From the NCBI GenBank assembly GCA_902798615.1, contig CADBXL010000002.1:1-64000 (forward strand): a DNA stretch of 64,000 nucleotides. Direction: 5' to 3'. How positions within the stretch are numbered: position 1 is the stretch's first letter; the number at the start of each line of letters is the position of its first letter. A program made the translations under genes and the position numbers. Under the pieces are notes generated by a model. The model was given only the letters and a program-made list of their open reading frames with translations, was not told the DNA's origin and did not search any database. The DNA is from an uncultured Bacteroidales bacterium. GTDB lineage: Bacteria; Bacteroidota; Bacteroidia; Bacteroidales; Bacteroidaceae. Shown in pieces: positions 41,556-50,368 of the stretch.

Positions 41556-42266
41556 ATGACAAAAGCTAAAGTAGCAACTGCGTTTGTAAGCGCAGCAATG
41601 ATTTTCTCAATCTCAAGCTGTAGCACAGCAACAGGAAATGGTGCTCTTATCGGCACAGGTGGTGGTGCACTTCTCGGTGCTATCGTAGGTAAACTCGCAG
41701 GCAACACAGCAGTTGGTGCAGCAGTTGGTGCAGCAGTTGGTGCAGGTACAGGCGCTATCATCGGTAAGCACATGGATAAGGTTAAGGCAGAAGCTGCAGC
41801 CAAGCTCCAGAATGCAAACGTTGATCAGGTTACTGACGCTAACGGTCTTCCATGCGTAAAGGTTACCTTCAACTCTGGTATCCTCTTTGGTTCAGGTAAT
41901 GCAACCCTCAGTAGCACTGCAGCAACAGAACTCACAAACTTTGCTGCTGTCCTCAAGAATAACACAGACTGTTCTGTAGCTATTCAGGGTTACACAGACA
42001 ATGATCCTTGGAAGGGTTCTACAGCTGAGCAGAGTGCACAGAAGAACCTCAAGCTCTCTCAGCAGCGTGCTGACGCTGTTAAGTCTAAGCTCAACTCACT
42101 CGGTATTACAAACAACCAGATTAAGAGCAGCACAGGTTATGGTGAGGCTAATCCTGTTGCCGACAACTCTTCTTCTGCTGGTAAGGCTCAGAACCGTCGT
42201 GTAGAGGTTTATCTCTATGCTTCTGAGGCAATGATTAATGCCGCTAATGAAGGCAAGCTCCAGTAA
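41556..42266 (+). CDS. OmpA-family lipoprotein with glycine zipper
   Basis: A 236-residue outer-membrane lipoprotein of the YiaD/OmpA type. Signal peptide with lipobox SISSC (Cys22). A glycine-zipper membrane-associating segment (about 28-75, GALLGAIVGKLAG, GAAVGAAVGAGTGAIIG) follows. The OmpA C-terminal peptidoglycan-binding domain (about 100-225) shows the expected pattern: VAIQGYTDNDPWKG, NLKLSQQRADAVKSKL, STGYGEANPVADN and the final NRRVEVYL. Anchors the outer membrane to peptidoglycan. It lies between a promoter and a strong terminator, so monocistronic. The codon use suggests high expression. Confidence 0.93.
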   Translation: MTKAKVATAFVSAAMIFSISSCSTATGNGALIGTGGGALLGAIVGKLAGNTAVGAAVGAAVGAGTGAIIGKHMDKVKAEAAAKLQNANVDQVTDANGLPCVKVTFNSGILFGSGNATLSSTAATELTNFAAVLKNNTDCSVAIQGYTDNDPWKGSTAEQSAQKNLKLSQQRADAVKSKLNSLGITNNQIKSSTGYGEANPVADNSSSAGKAQNRRVEVYLYASEAMINAANEGKLQ

Positions 42267-42296
42267 GTAACACATAGGCTAGTACCTATTTAATTA

Positions 42297-42334
42297 ATAA
42301 TAGCGCGATTCCTTTGGAGTCGCGTTATTTTTTT
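42297..42334 (+). terminator. terminator after the OmpA-like gene
   Basis: AATAGCGCGA and TCGCGTTATT pair around TTCCTTTGGAG, followed by a run of seven T. Confidence 0.85.
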
Positions 42335-42465
42335 GCCATTAAAAGCCTATAACCAACCATAATTCCGCCATTTTCCTAATATTTTGCCATAAAATCTCGA
42401 AGACGTGCATATTATTGATGTAAATTAATTATTACATTGTTTGCGCACACAATTTTATTTTTTTC

Positions 42466-42496
42466 TTTGCATATTCGATATTTCAGCGTAACTTTG
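42466..42496 (+). promoter_or_regulatory. promoter of the 42658 gene
   Basis: TTTG at 42466-42469 and TAACTTTG at 42489-42496, 19 bp apart. Confidence 0.75.
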
Positions 42497-42497
42497 C

Positions 42498-42657
42498 ACT
42501 CGAAAGATTGAAAAGATTGAAACGTCGAAGATGCTACGCACGTTATCACTCAGAAATAAAAAGACGAAACCCTGTATTAGTATTCAGGATAAAGTTTGAT
42601 AATAATTAACAATGACGGTTCTTACACACCGTCCGAAAAAAAAGAAAGGATAACAAA
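42498..42657 (+). promoter_or_regulatory. long 5' leader of the 42658 gene
   Basis: About 155 nt separate the promoter from the ATG. The leader contains tandem AGATTGAAA units, a CACTCAGAAATAAAAA segment also found at 43242, and a hairpin GACGGT-TCTTACAC-ACCGTC followed by a run of A and AGAAAGG just before the start codon. It could be a translational control region. Confidence 0.5.
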
Positions 42658-43020
42658 ATGAAAAAGGTATTAATGACATTGGTTGCCGTGATGGCAGTTT
42701 CAGTTTCAATGGTTGCAGCTCCAAAGGCAGAGAAGAATGCAGAGCCAACCAAGTACACTATCAACTTCAACTCACACAGCATTGCACGCTATCTGAGCAT
42801 GTCAAATGACCAGGTTGCTGATATGGACAGGGTTCACGACAACTTCTCTCGCGAGATGAAGAAAGCAGAATATGCAGACGAAGCAAATCGTGAGGAACTC
42901 ACAAAGAAGGCTGTAATGAGAGACATCTCTTACATGCGTACTATTCTTAATGAGGCTCAATTCCGCAAGTACAATGCTGTACTCAATGCAACCCTAACCA
43001 ATAGAGGTCTGAAGTTCTAA
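42658..43020 (+). CDS. small secreted protein of unknown function
   Basis: A 120-residue exported protein with signal peptide (MKKVLMTLVAVMAVSVSMVAA). The mature part is helical and charged: FNSHSIARYLSMSNDQVADM, EMKKAEYADEANREELTKKA, RTILNEAQFRKYNAVLNATL. The pattern (a helix with LSMSNDQ, later LNEAQFRKY) is that of small Bacteroidetes periplasmic proteins of Spy/CpxP-like helical type, in which EQ-rich motifs bind unfolded clients; I cannot prove this relation. It has a promoter, a long structured leader and a terminator of its own. Confidence 0.82.
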   Translation: MKKVLMTLVAVMAVSVSMVAAPKAEKNAEPTKYTINFNSHSIARYLSMSNDQVADMDRVHDNFSREMKKAEYADEANREELTKKAVMRDISYMRTILNEAQFRKYNAVLNATLTNRGLKF

Positions 43021-43049
43021 AATAGTCTAACTACATTTCCAATATACCC

Positions 43050-43091
43050 CAACGGCAATTATCCCAAGCAGATGATTGCCGTTAGTTTTTT
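43050..43091 (+). terminator. terminator after the 42658 gene
   Basis: AACGGCAAT and ATTGCCGTT form a perfect 9-bp stem around TATCCCAAGCAGATG, followed by AGTTTTTT. Confidence 0.85.
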
Positions 43092-43209
43092 ATCAGCATT
43101 ACTTGACGAGAAAAATTACAAAACATACGCATTTTTCTACACGCAAATGTCAAAAGAACTTATTTTTTTTCTGTTTTCTGACATATTGTAAAAATATTTT
43201 CAAGAAATG

Positions 43210-43241
43210 TTTGCAGATTAACATTTTAATTTGTACCTTTG
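43210..43241 (+). promoter_or_regulatory. asnA promoter
   Basis: TTTG at 43210-43213 and TACCTTTG at 43234-43241, 20 bp apart. Confidence 0.75.
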
Positions 43242-43355
43242 CACTCAGAAATAAAAAAAACAGGCATCGCTCTACGAGTGACATGCCCAATTTCTTGAGT
43301 GCGTTGATGCGTCGGCACACTTCGCACTCAGAAAAGAAAACTACTATATAAAGAA
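43242..43355 (+). promoter_or_regulatory. structured asnA leader with direct repeat
   Basis: GCACTCAGAAA occurs at the start (about 43241) and again at about 43325. Between them are two hairpins: GGCAT..ATGCC and the perfect stem GAGTGCG..CGCACTC. The ATG is 20 bp after the second repeat. Confidence 0.5.
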
Positions 43356-44393
43356 ATGAGTAAACTGATAAAACCAGCAGGATACAAGGCGTTGCTTGAC
43401 ATGAAGCAGACGGAACAGGGTATCAAACTTATCAAGGAGTTCTTCCAGCAGAACATCAGTACAGAGCTTCGTCTCCGTCGTGTTACTGCCCCTCTCTTTG
43501 TGCTTCAGGGCCTCGGTATCAATGATGACCTTAACGGTGTGGAACGCGCCGTTACTTTCCCTATCAAAGACCTTGGCGACCAGAAAGCAGAGGTTGTACA
43601 TTCCCTTGCCAAGTGGAAGCGTCTCTCTCTTGCTGAGTACGAGATAGAACCTGACTACGGTATCTACACGGATATGAATGCTATTCGTGCTGACGAAGAA
43701 CTCGACAACCTTCATTCCCTCTATGTTGACCAGTGGGACTGGGAAGCTGTAGTAACTAAGGAAGAACGCACCCTTGCTTATCTCAAACAGGTGGTAAACC
43801 GTATCTACTCTGCCCTACTCCGCACAGAATATCTTACTTGTGAGACATACTCACAAATCAAGCCATTCCTCCCACGTGAGATTCATTTCATCCACAGTGA
43901 GGAACTCCTTCAGATGTATCCTAACCTCTCTCCAAAAGAGCGTGAGGACGAGATATGCAAGAAGTACGGTGCTGTGTTCATCATCGGTATCGGTGGTAAG
44001 CTCTCTAACGGAGAGAAGCATGACGGTCGTGCTCCCGACTATGACGACTGGACTACTCCTAACGAGGATGGCTACCTCGGTCTCAATGGTGATATCCTCA
44101 TCTGGTATCCTATCCTTGAGCGTAGTTTCGAGCTTTCAAGTATGGGTATCCGTGTTGACAAGGAAAGCCTTCTCCGCCAGCTCGAACTCGAAGGAAAGAC
44201 TGAGCGTAAGGAACTATTCTTCCACAAGTCATTGCTCGAAGGCAAGCTCCCTCTCTCTATCGGAGGTGGTATCGGTCAGAGCCGACTCTGCATGGTATTG
44301 CTCCACAAGGCTCACATCGGTGAGATTCAGGCAAGTATCTGGCCAGAGGAAATGCGAAAGGAATGTGAAGAGGCAGGAATGCCACTCATCTAA
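43356..44393 (+). CDS. asnA: aspartate-ammonia ligase
   Basis: Ammonia-dependent asparagine synthetase A, a class II aaRS-like enzyme converting Asp + NH3 + ATP to Asn. The 345-residue length is typical. Family sequences: FFQQNISTELRLRRVTAPLF, HSLAKWKRLSLAEYE, YTDMNAIRADEELDNLHS, VDQWDWE and the C-terminal GGGIGQSRLCMVLLHKAHIGE with QASIWPEEM. Closed by a strong bidirectional terminator shared with the TlpA-like gene. Confidence 0.97.
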   Translation: MSKLIKPAGYKALLDMKQTEQGIKLIKEFFQQNISTELRLRRVTAPLFVLQGLGINDDLNGVERAVTFPIKDLGDQKAEVVHSLAKWKRLSLAEYEIEPDYGIYTDMNAIRADEELDNLHSLYVDQWDWEAVVTKEERTLAYLKQVVNRIYSALLRTEYLTCETYSQIKPFLPREIHFIHSEELLQMYPNLSPKEREDEICKKYGAVFIIGIGGKLSNGEKHDGRAPDYDDWTTPNEDGYLGLNGDILIWYPILERSFELSSMGIRVDKESLLRQLELEGKTERKELFFHKSLLEGKLPLSIGGGIGQSRLCMVLLHKAHIGEIQASIWPEEMRKECEEAGMPLI

Positions 44394-44397
44394 TAGA

Positions 44398-44434
44398 AAC
44401 AATAAAGCTCCCAAATCGGGAGCTTTTATTGTTA
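44398..44434. terminator. bidirectional terminator
   Basis: AACAATAAAGCTCCC and GGGAGCTTTTATTGTT pair as a 14-15-bp stem around AAATC. It ends both asnA and the converging TlpA-like gene. Confidence 0.88.
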
Positions 44435-44437
44435 GTT

Positions 44438-45628
44438 TCATCTCTGTGGCTTTTTCCCATAAATCTCTCTTAGTTTCGCTTTCAAACTGTCAGTCTTGTC
44501 ATTGCCAGAAGCACGATAGAGTATTTTCCCTGATGAATCGATGAGAATTGTCGTAGGGAAAGAAGTTACATTGAAACTACTAACCACGTTTGGAATGTCT
44601 TTACGCAATTGGCATACGTGCGTCCAGTCCATGTCTTTTTGCTTGATGAGTTGCTTCAACTTAGGCAGGTCGTCCATACTGTTCTCAAAGGCTATGCTTA
44701 CGAGATTCAGCGATGGGTAACTCTTGTGAATCTTAACGAGTTCTGGAACAAGGGCGATACACGGATTACACCATGTTCCCCAAAAGTCGAGCAACGTATA
44801 ACCCTTTCCAAGAGAGACGGGCTTACCATCAATATCCTTAACAGAAATGTCTGGAGCACGGAATCCTTCGTATGGAGATATCGGGAGTGTTTCATCATTG
44901 ACTGGTGTAATACTGATTTTACATTGCTGTCTGCTGAAGTTCATGTCATGATATTTGAAAATCAGGCTATCGCGGATAATTGGAAAATCCACCTCTCTCA
45001 ACAGTCCTTTATCAAGCAACATCCTTGCAATATCATCACTATTCGCAGGAATGGAGTCTGTAATTGCAAATTTTGTTTTATAATCTGCCGAACTGACATA
45101 ATAGGTTTTACCCCGATAGTCGAAACTCCCCACAAAGAAAGTATGAAACAATAAAGCTGGGGCTAATTCATCAAATGGTTCACTACTGGTCCTGACCAAA
45201 CTTTCCCCTCGCTTCGCAATTCCATTCGGGTATATATCTGGAGCCACCCAAATGCCACCGTATCGCTGAGGAACGAACGTTCGTTTCTCATATATTTGAT
45301 TGCGTGTGAAATAATAGTGATAGTCGTTTAAGAAATCCTTGTCTTTGTCCATGTCAAACGCACAGCAGTACCAATCCTTGCGATTATCATCACGAGCCAA
45401 CAGACATACATACTCATTTTGCTTGTAGAGACGAAACGAGGCTGTATCCGTAGGCAGTCCCTTGTATCCATCGTTCGAAATGGGATACATACTAAAAGTC
45501 AGAGTTATGGTGTTCTGCAATCTAAGTTCCATACCAACACTGAGGGTATCGGCTGTCTGAGCCTTTATAGCAGTAAATGCATTGAGCATACAGAACACCA
45601 AAAACAACGAGATTTTTGTTTTAGTCAT
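44438..45628 (-). CDS. TlpA-like thioredoxin-fold protein
   Basis: A 396-residue periplasmic protein with signal peptide (ISLFLVFCMLNAFTAIKAQ). The first 245 residues form a domain I do not recognise. A C-terminal TlpA/ResA-type thioredoxin domain (about 255-396) starts GFRAPDISVKDIDGKPVSL and has the active site DFWGTWCNPC and cis-Pro region VTSFPTTILID. Likely reduces or maintains periplasmic thiols. It is followed by mnmA upstream on the same strand with a 22-bp gap, so both may be co-transcribed. Confidence 0.9.
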   Translation of the reverse strand: MTKTKISLFLVFCMLNAFTAIKAQTADTLSVGMELRLQNTITLTFSMYPISNDGYKGLPTDTASFRLYKQNEYVCLLARDDNRKDWYCCAFDMDKDKDFLNDYHYYFTRNQIYEKRTFVPQRYGGIWVAPDIYPNGIAKRGESLVRTSSEPFDELAPALLFHTFFVGSFDYRGKTYYVSSADYKTKFAITDSIPANSDDIARMLLDKGLLREVDFPIIRDSLIFKYHDMNFSRQQCKISITPVNDETLPISPYEGFRAPDISVKDIDGKPVSLGKGYTLLDFWGTWCNPCIALVPELVKIHKSYPSLNLVSIAFENSMDDLPKLKQLIKQKDMDWTHVCQLRKDIPNVVSSFNVTSFPTTILIDSSGKILYRASGNDKTDSLKAKLREIYGKKPQR

Positions 45629-45650
45629 TTTATCTATAAGCGAAGTGTTT

Positions 45651-46757
45651 TTACATCAGCACTATCTCTCCAGAGCCATAGCACCTGTGATGCTGTTCGT
45701 CATAGATTACACAGAACTGCCCAGGAGCAACTCCGTGAATAGGTTTCTCTGATTTTATAAGGTATCTGCCCTCACCTGCATCAGAGATTGTGGCATGGTT
45801 ATAGTCTGCCGTATGGCGAATCTTGAAGGTTATATTTACTGTCTCGCCCTCATTAATGAAAGGTGCGGTAAGGATATGCAAGTCATGGATATAGAACTCT
45901 GAACTATAGGCTGATTCTGGGTCATATCCGTGTGAGAGGTATATAATGTTCTTCTTGATGTCCTTCTTGATGACGAACCAAGGACCACCACCGAAGCCGA
46001 GTCCCTTACGCTGACCTATGGTGCAGAACCAATGCCCCTTGTGCTTGCCTACAACCTTACCAGTCTCTATGTCAATAGCATCGCCCTCCCATTCACCGAG
46101 ATAGCGACGCAGATAGTCGTTATAGTTTATCTTCCCAAGGAAACAGATGCCCTGAGAATCCTTTCTCTTGGCATTGATAAGATGATTCTCTTCAGCAATC
46201 CTACGAACCTCATCCTTGTGCATGTGTCCTATAGGGAAGAGTGCCTTCTTCAACTGCCAGTCGTATATCTGGGCAAGAAAGTCGGTCTGGTCCTTTACTG
46301 GGTCTGGAGAGGTTACAAGCCATTTCCTGCCCTCTTCGTCAATCTCTGTCTGGGCATAGTGACCTGTGGCTATATAGTCGTATTCATGACCGCGTTTCTC
46401 ATAGAAAGCACCGAACTTTATCAGACGGTTACACATCACGTCAGGATTAGGCGTAAAACCGTTCCTGACCTTGTCCATAGTGTACTTTGTCACCTTATCC
46501 CAATACTCCTGATGACAATCCACTATCTCAAGCCTACAGCCGTACTTCTGGCACAGAGCAGTGGCCATCTCAAGGTCTTCCTCCGAAGTGCAGTCCCAGT
46601 CCTCCTGTTCCTCTGGTCCTATCTTGATATAGAAGCAATCAGGTTTCAGTCCTTCAGAACATAGCACATGCAGAACTACGGCAGAGTCAACTCCACCGCT
46701 CAACAAAACCGCTATACTATGCCCTTGAAGGGCTTTTCCCAACTCCTTATTATTCAT
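45651..46757 (-). CDS. mnmA: tRNA 2-thiouridine(34) synthase
   Basis: Adds sulphur to U34 of tRNA Lys, Glu and Gln. PP-loop LLSGGVDSAVVLHVL at residues 19-32, first catalytic Cys in NPDVMCNRLIKFGAF and second in SQGICFLG. The family KHKGHWFCTIGQRKGLG and the C-terminal VAPGQFCVIYD are present. Start ATG 46757 lies in a heptamer array (AAATGAA AAATTAA AAATGAA) between rsgA and mnmA, so its leader is repetitive. Confidence 0.95.
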   Translation of the reverse strand: MNNKELGKALQGHSIAVLLSGGVDSAVVLHVLCSEGLKPDCFYIKIGPEEQEDWDCTSEEDLEMATALCQKYGCRLEIVDCHQEYWDKVTKYTMDKVRNGFTPNPDVMCNRLIKFGAFYEKRGHEYDYIATGHYAQTEIDEEGRKWLVTSPDPVKDQTDFLAQIYDWQLKKALFPIGHMHKDEVRRIAEENHLINAKRKDSQGICFLGKINYNDYLRRYLGEWEGDAIDIETGKVVGKHKGHWFCTIGQRKGLGFGGGPWFVIKKDIKKNIIYLSHGYDPESAYSSEFYIHDLHILTAPFINEGETVNITFKIRHTADYNHATISDAGEGRYLIKSEKPIHGVAPGQFCVIYDEQHHRCYGSGEIVLM

Positions 46758-46776
46758 TTTTAATTTTTCATTTAAT
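46752..46776. repeat. heptamer array at the rsgA stop / mnmA start
   Basis: On the minus strand AAATGAA, AAATTAA and AAATGAA follow in 7-bp steps. The rsgA stop codon and mnmA start codon both fall in it. Confidence 0.55.
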
Positions 46777-47737
46777 ACGCTGGCCTGTATTTTCCCTCCT
46801 CCTTATCGTTCAGCATCGAGATATAGGAGTTGTACCTCGAAAGGGCTATATAGTGGTCCTCCACAGCCTTCAGCACGGCACATCCAGGCTCATGCGTATG
46901 GGTGCAGTTACCGAAACGGCAATCAGCCGAGAACTTGAATATCTCCTTGAAATACGAGCATATCTCCTCTGGCTCCATGTCAAACGTGCCGAAGCCTCGT
47001 ATTCCTGGGGTGTCAATAACCCACGATGGCTTGTCCGCTGTTGATGCGGGCAACTGTATCATCTCTGAGAAGGTAGTGGTATGCTGTCCCGTGTCATGTG
47101 CATCCGAAATCTCGGCTGTCCTAAGATTGATACCTGGGATGAGTTGGTTCAGGAGTGTACTCTTCCCCACTCCACTGTTACCACTGAACAGCGTCACCTT
47201 CCCTTCGAGCATAGGGCGCAGTTCATCCACTCCCTCTCCTGTCTCTGCCGAAAGTGCCACGCACTCATAGCCTATGTTGCTATACAGCGTCTTCATCATC
47301 TCCAGATACCTTAGTTCATCTTCTGAATAGATGTCCTTCTTGTTGAATACGAGTATCACAGGCACACGATAAGCCTCAGCCGAGGCAAGGAAACGGTCAA
47401 TGAAAGTGGTTGATGTCTCTGGATGTGAGATTGTCACCAACAGACAAGCCTGGTCCACATTACTGGCTATGATATGGCTCTGCTTCGAGAGATTCGTTGA
47501 CTTTCTCACTATATAGTTACGACGGTCGTCAATGGCAGTAATCCAATATGCCACCTCCGTTCCCTCACCAGAAGCAGTACCAGCCGAAACAGACACAAGG
47601 TCACCCACAGCAACTGGATTAGTACTGCGGATGCCCTTGAGCCGAAAATTACCTTTTATCTTGCAGTCTATCGTCTCGCCCTCGTCAGTAAGGACGGTGT
47701 ACCAATAGCCTGTGTTCTTTATTACGAGTCCGTGCAT
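46772..47737 (-). CDS. rsgA: ribosome small subunit-dependent GTPase A
   Basis: Circularly permuted GTPase for late 30S assembly. N-terminal OB fold, then G4 (FNKKD), G1 P-loop [16 protein letters not shown]3 DTPGIRGFG and the C-terminal zinc site [14 protein letters not shown]. 321 residues, normal. It abuts frr: the frr stop codon and rsgA start codon are adjacent, so translation may be coupled. Confidence 0.97.
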   Translation of the reverse strand: MHGLVIKNTGYWYTVLTDEGETIDCKIKGNFRLKGIRSTNPVAVGDLVSVSAGTASGEGTEVAYWITAIDDRRNYIVRKSTNLSKQSHIIASNVDQACLLVTISHPETSTTFIDRFLASAEAYRVPVILVFNKKDIYSEDELRYLEMMKTLYSNIGYECVALSAETGEGVDELRPMLEGKVTLFSGNSGVGKSTLLNQLIPGINLRTAEISDAHDTGQHTTTFSEMIQLPASTADKPSWVIDTPGIRGFGTFDMEPEEICSYFKEIFKFSADCRFGNCTHTHEPGCAVLKAVEDHYIALSRYNSYISMLNDKEEGKYRPAY

Positions 47738-48298
47738 TTAGACGGTCATGATTTCCTTGGTCTTGTCATCGAGCATAGCGTCAATCTTTGCGATATACTT
47801 ATCGTGAAGCTTCTGCAAGTCGTTCTCTGCATCCTTCTCCACGTCCTCTGACAGACCGTCCTTTGTTGCCTTCTTCAACTTTTCCTTGATTTCGGCACGC
47901 GCATTACGCACACCTACCTTGGCTTTCTCACCAATCTTGTTACACTGCTTCACGAGGTCACGACGACGCTCCTCTGTTGGCTGTGGAATGCCAAGACGGA
48001 TAATCTCACCATTGTTCTCTGGTGTGATACCAACGTCAGAATCCATGATACCCTTCTCTATTTCGCGAATCTGCTTCTTGTCGAAAGGCTTGATAGCGAT
48101 GGTACGGGCATCAGGAGTGGTAACGCTTGCCACCTGATTCAGAGGCACCATCATGCCGTATGATTCTACACGCACGCCACTTACTATAGCCACATTGGCT
48201 CTGCCAGCGCGAATCTTAGCGAGGGACTCATCGAGATACATTGCCGACATCTCCATCTGCTCCTCGGCTTCCATTAGGGTTTCTTTTACGTCAATCAT
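47738..48298 (-). CDS. frr: ribosome recycling factor
   Basis: With EF-G, RRF splits post-termination ribosomes. 186 residues; family signature SLAKIRAGRANVAIVSGV, PLNQVASVTTPDARTIAIKP and RRDLVKQCNKIGEKAKVGVRNARAE. The stop codon is immediately followed by the rsgA start. Confidence 0.97.
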   Translation of the reverse strand: MIDVKETLMEAEEQMEMSAMYLDESLAKIRAGRANVAIVSGVRVESYGMMVPLNQVASVTTPDARTIAIKPFDKKQIREIEKGIMDSDVGITPENNGEIIRLGIPQPTEERRRDLVKQCNKIGEKAKVGVRNARAEIKEKLKKATKDGLSEDVEKDAENDLQKLHDKYIAKIDAMLDDKTKEIMTV

Positions 48299-48342
48299 TG
48301 TAAAATTGATATTTGATATATGATATTTCCTTGTTATTTTTA

Positions 48343-48410
48343 GTCAAAGGTCAAAAGTCAAAGGTCAAAAGTCTTTTGCCTTTAGCCTTTAGTCTTTAGC
48401 CTTTAGCCTT
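48343..48410. repeat. heptamer array GTCAAAG / CCTTTAG overlapping the rsmA 3' end
   Basis: GTCAAA starts at 48343, 48350, 48357 and 48364; CCTTTAG/TCTTTAG starts at 48379, 48386, 48393 and 48400. Every step within a half is 7 bp. The rsmA stop codon (48396) and its last codons (LGKAKG) are encoded by the array. Confidence 0.75.
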
Positions 48411-49202
48411 CCCCAGTTCCTTTTCCACAAGGTTCGTCAGCTCCACGAACCGCTGAACGCTCAACTGCTCCGGACGCTTTGTCATCAGTTCATGCTCGAA
48501 GAACTCTGGACTTGCCACTACGTCACCGTTGAATATCTGCCTGAGCGATACTCTAAGCATCTTCCTGCGCTGGTTGAAGGTTGTCTTCACCACCCTCTTG
48601 AACAGAGCCTCATCACATCCGAGGTCAGTCACCTTATTACGGGTCATGCGTATAACGGCACTCTTTACCTTTGGAGGTGGGTTGAACACATGCTCATCCA
48701 CGGTAAACAGATATTCCGTGTCATACCAAGCCTGAATCAACACCGACAGTATGCCGTAAGCCTTGTTGCCTGGCTCTGAGGCTATACGCAAGGCTACCTC
48801 CCTCTGAATCATACCCGTACAGCAAGGTATCAGGTCCTTGTTATCCAGCATCTTGAAGAATATCTGCGAAGAGATGTCATAGGGATAGTTGCCCGTCAGT
48901 ACGAACTGCCTTCCACCAAATACTTCATTCAGGTCCATACGCAGGAAGTCAGCACCGATGATATTATCCCTCAACCGAGGAAAGTTCTCGTTGAGGTATG
49001 CCACCGATTCCGTATCAATCTCCACGCACTTGAACTCACGTTCCTTGGGATAGAGATACTGCGTCATCACACCCATACCTGGTCCTATCTCCAACACTGG
49101 AATATCAGGATAGGCATCCACCGTATCGGCTATGCGCTTGGCTATGCCAAGGTCGGTCAGGAAGTGCTGACCTAAGTTTTTCTTTGGTCTAACCTGTTTC
49201 AT
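48396..49202 (-). CDS. rsmA: 16S rRNA dimethyladenosine transferase
   Basis: Dimethylates A1518 and A1519 in 16S rRNA helix 45. SAM motif I VLEIGPGMGVMT, the catalytic VLTGNYPYDISSQIFFKML (NPY-type motif NYPY) and PPKVKSAVIRM are present, with start MKQVRPKKNLGQHFLTD. Length 268. The C-terminal end LVEKELGKAKG is partly from the heptamer array. Confidence 0.97.
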   Translation of the reverse strand: MKQVRPKKNLGQHFLTDLGIAKRIADTVDAYPDIPVLEIGPGMGVMTQYLYPKEREFKCVEIDTESVAYLNENFPRLRDNIIGADFLRMDLNEVFGGRQFVLTGNYPYDISSQIFFKMLDNKDLIPCCTGMIQREVALRIASEPGNKAYGILSVLIQAWYDTEYLFTVDEHVFNPPPKVKSAVIRMTRNKVTDLGCDEALFKRVVKTTFNQRRKMLRVSLRQIFNGDVVASPEFFEHELMTKRPEQLSVQRFVELTNLVEKELGKAKG

Positions 49203-49299
49203 TCAAGCCACAAAGATACAACTAAAAAACGAAAATCCACTACGAATAGCCTAAAAAAAATATATTTTTCACATTTTCGGCATTTTATATAGGTGTATT

Positions 49300-49331
49300 T
49301 TTGGTATTTTCCCGAAATAGCATTACCTTTG
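49300..49331 (+). promoter_or_regulatory. promoter of the YbhN-like gene
   Basis: TTTGG at 49300-49304 and TACCTTTG at 49324-49331. The ATG is 11 bp after the box, so the mRNA is nearly leaderless. Confidence 0.75.
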
Positions 49332-49342
49332 CGTGATATTAC

Positions 49343-50335
49343 ATGAACAAAAAGCGTATTATAACTGTCCTGAAAGTCACCACCCCGTTCATTCTGGGTG
49401 GTGCTATTCTGTGGTGGATGTTCCGAAACTTCGACTTCAAGAGCATGAAGCACGTTCTCTTCGAGGAGATGAACTGGTGGTGGATGCTCCTGTCATTCCC
49501 CTTCGGAATCCTTGCTCAGGCTTTCCGTGGATGGAGGTGGAAACAGACTCTCGAACCCATAGGCGAGAATCCGCGTACCAGCACTACCATATACTCCATT
49601 TTCATATCCTACGCGACCTCGCTCATAGTGCCTCGTGTAGGTGAGTTCACACGTTGCGGAGTATTAAAACGATGGGAAGGAACATCATTCCCAAAGGCTC
49701 TCGGAACGGTCGTCACAGAGCGTGCCGTTGACTCATCGCTCATTCTCCTGCTTACGGTCATCACCTTCCTGAGCCAGATACCAGTGTTCCTCACCTTCTT
49801 CTCTCACACAGGAACACGTTTCGATGAAATCTTCGGAATGTTCTCTACCACAGGCTATATCGTCACGATTATCTGCGGAATAGCCGTACTCATATCCCTC
49901 TATTCCGTTCGTAAGAAACTGTCGTTCTACGATAAGGTGAAAGCCACTCTACACGGCATCATAGAAGGTGTCATGTCGCTTCGTAAGGTGAAGAACATAC
50001 CTCTGTTCCTATTCTATTCCATCGCCATCTGGGCAAGCTATTTCCTGCACTATTACCTCACGTTCTTCTGTTTCTCTGGAACGGCTAACCTCGGCATCAC
50101 CTGTGCCATGGTTACGTTCATCGTGGGTAGTATTGCCGTGCTTGTTCCTACGCCTAACGGTGCTGGTCCTTGGCATTTCGCCGTTAAGACCATGCTCATC
50201 CTCTATGGCGTGGCCGATAACGAAGCCCTGTATTTCGTGCTGATAGTGCACACCGTACAGACGCTTCTCGTCGTTGCAATTGGAATATATGCGTGGGTGG
50301 CGCTGAGTATGAAGAAAGTGAAAAGTGAAAAATGA
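49343..50335 (+). CDS. YbhN/UPF0104 family membrane protein
   Basis: A 330-residue inner-membrane protein with about eight helices, of the lysylphosphatidylglycerol synthase TM-region family (UPF0104/YbhN, AglD). It has EMNWWWMLLSFPFGILAQAF, YATSLIVPRVGEFTRCGVLKR and FIVGSIAVLVPTPNGAGPWHF, conserved in this family. No C-terminal aminoacyl-transferase domain, so probably a lipid transporter/flippase-like protein or unknown function. The last codons (KVKSEK) and stop are in a heptamer array. Confidence 0.88.
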   Translation: MNKKRIITVLKVTTPFILGGAILWWMFRNFDFKSMKHVLFEEMNWWWMLLSFPFGILAQAFRGWRWKQTLEPIGENPRTSTTIYSIFISYATSLIVPRVGEFTRCGVLKRWEGTSFPKALGTVVTERAVDSSLILLLTVITFLSQIPVFLTFFSHTGTRFDEIFGMFSTTGYIVTIICGIAVLISLYSVRKKLSFYDKVKATLHGIIEGVMSLRKVKNIPLFLFYSIAIWASYFLHYYLTFFCFSGTANLGITCAMVTFIVGSIAVLVPTPNGAGPWHFAVKTMLILYGVADNEALYFVLIVHTVQTLLVVAIGIYAWVALSMKKVKSEK

Positions 50336-50360
50336 AAAATACCGCCGAGCCCGGCGGTAT
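50310..50360. repeat. heptamer array and GC hairpin after the YbhN-like gene
   Basis: AAAGTGA, AAAGTGA, AAAATGA and AAAATAC follow in 7-bp steps and contain the TGA stop. They are followed by ACCGCCG-AGCC-CGGCGGT, which could act as a terminator although no T run follows. Confidence 0.55.
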
Positions 50361-50368
50361 ATATGGAA

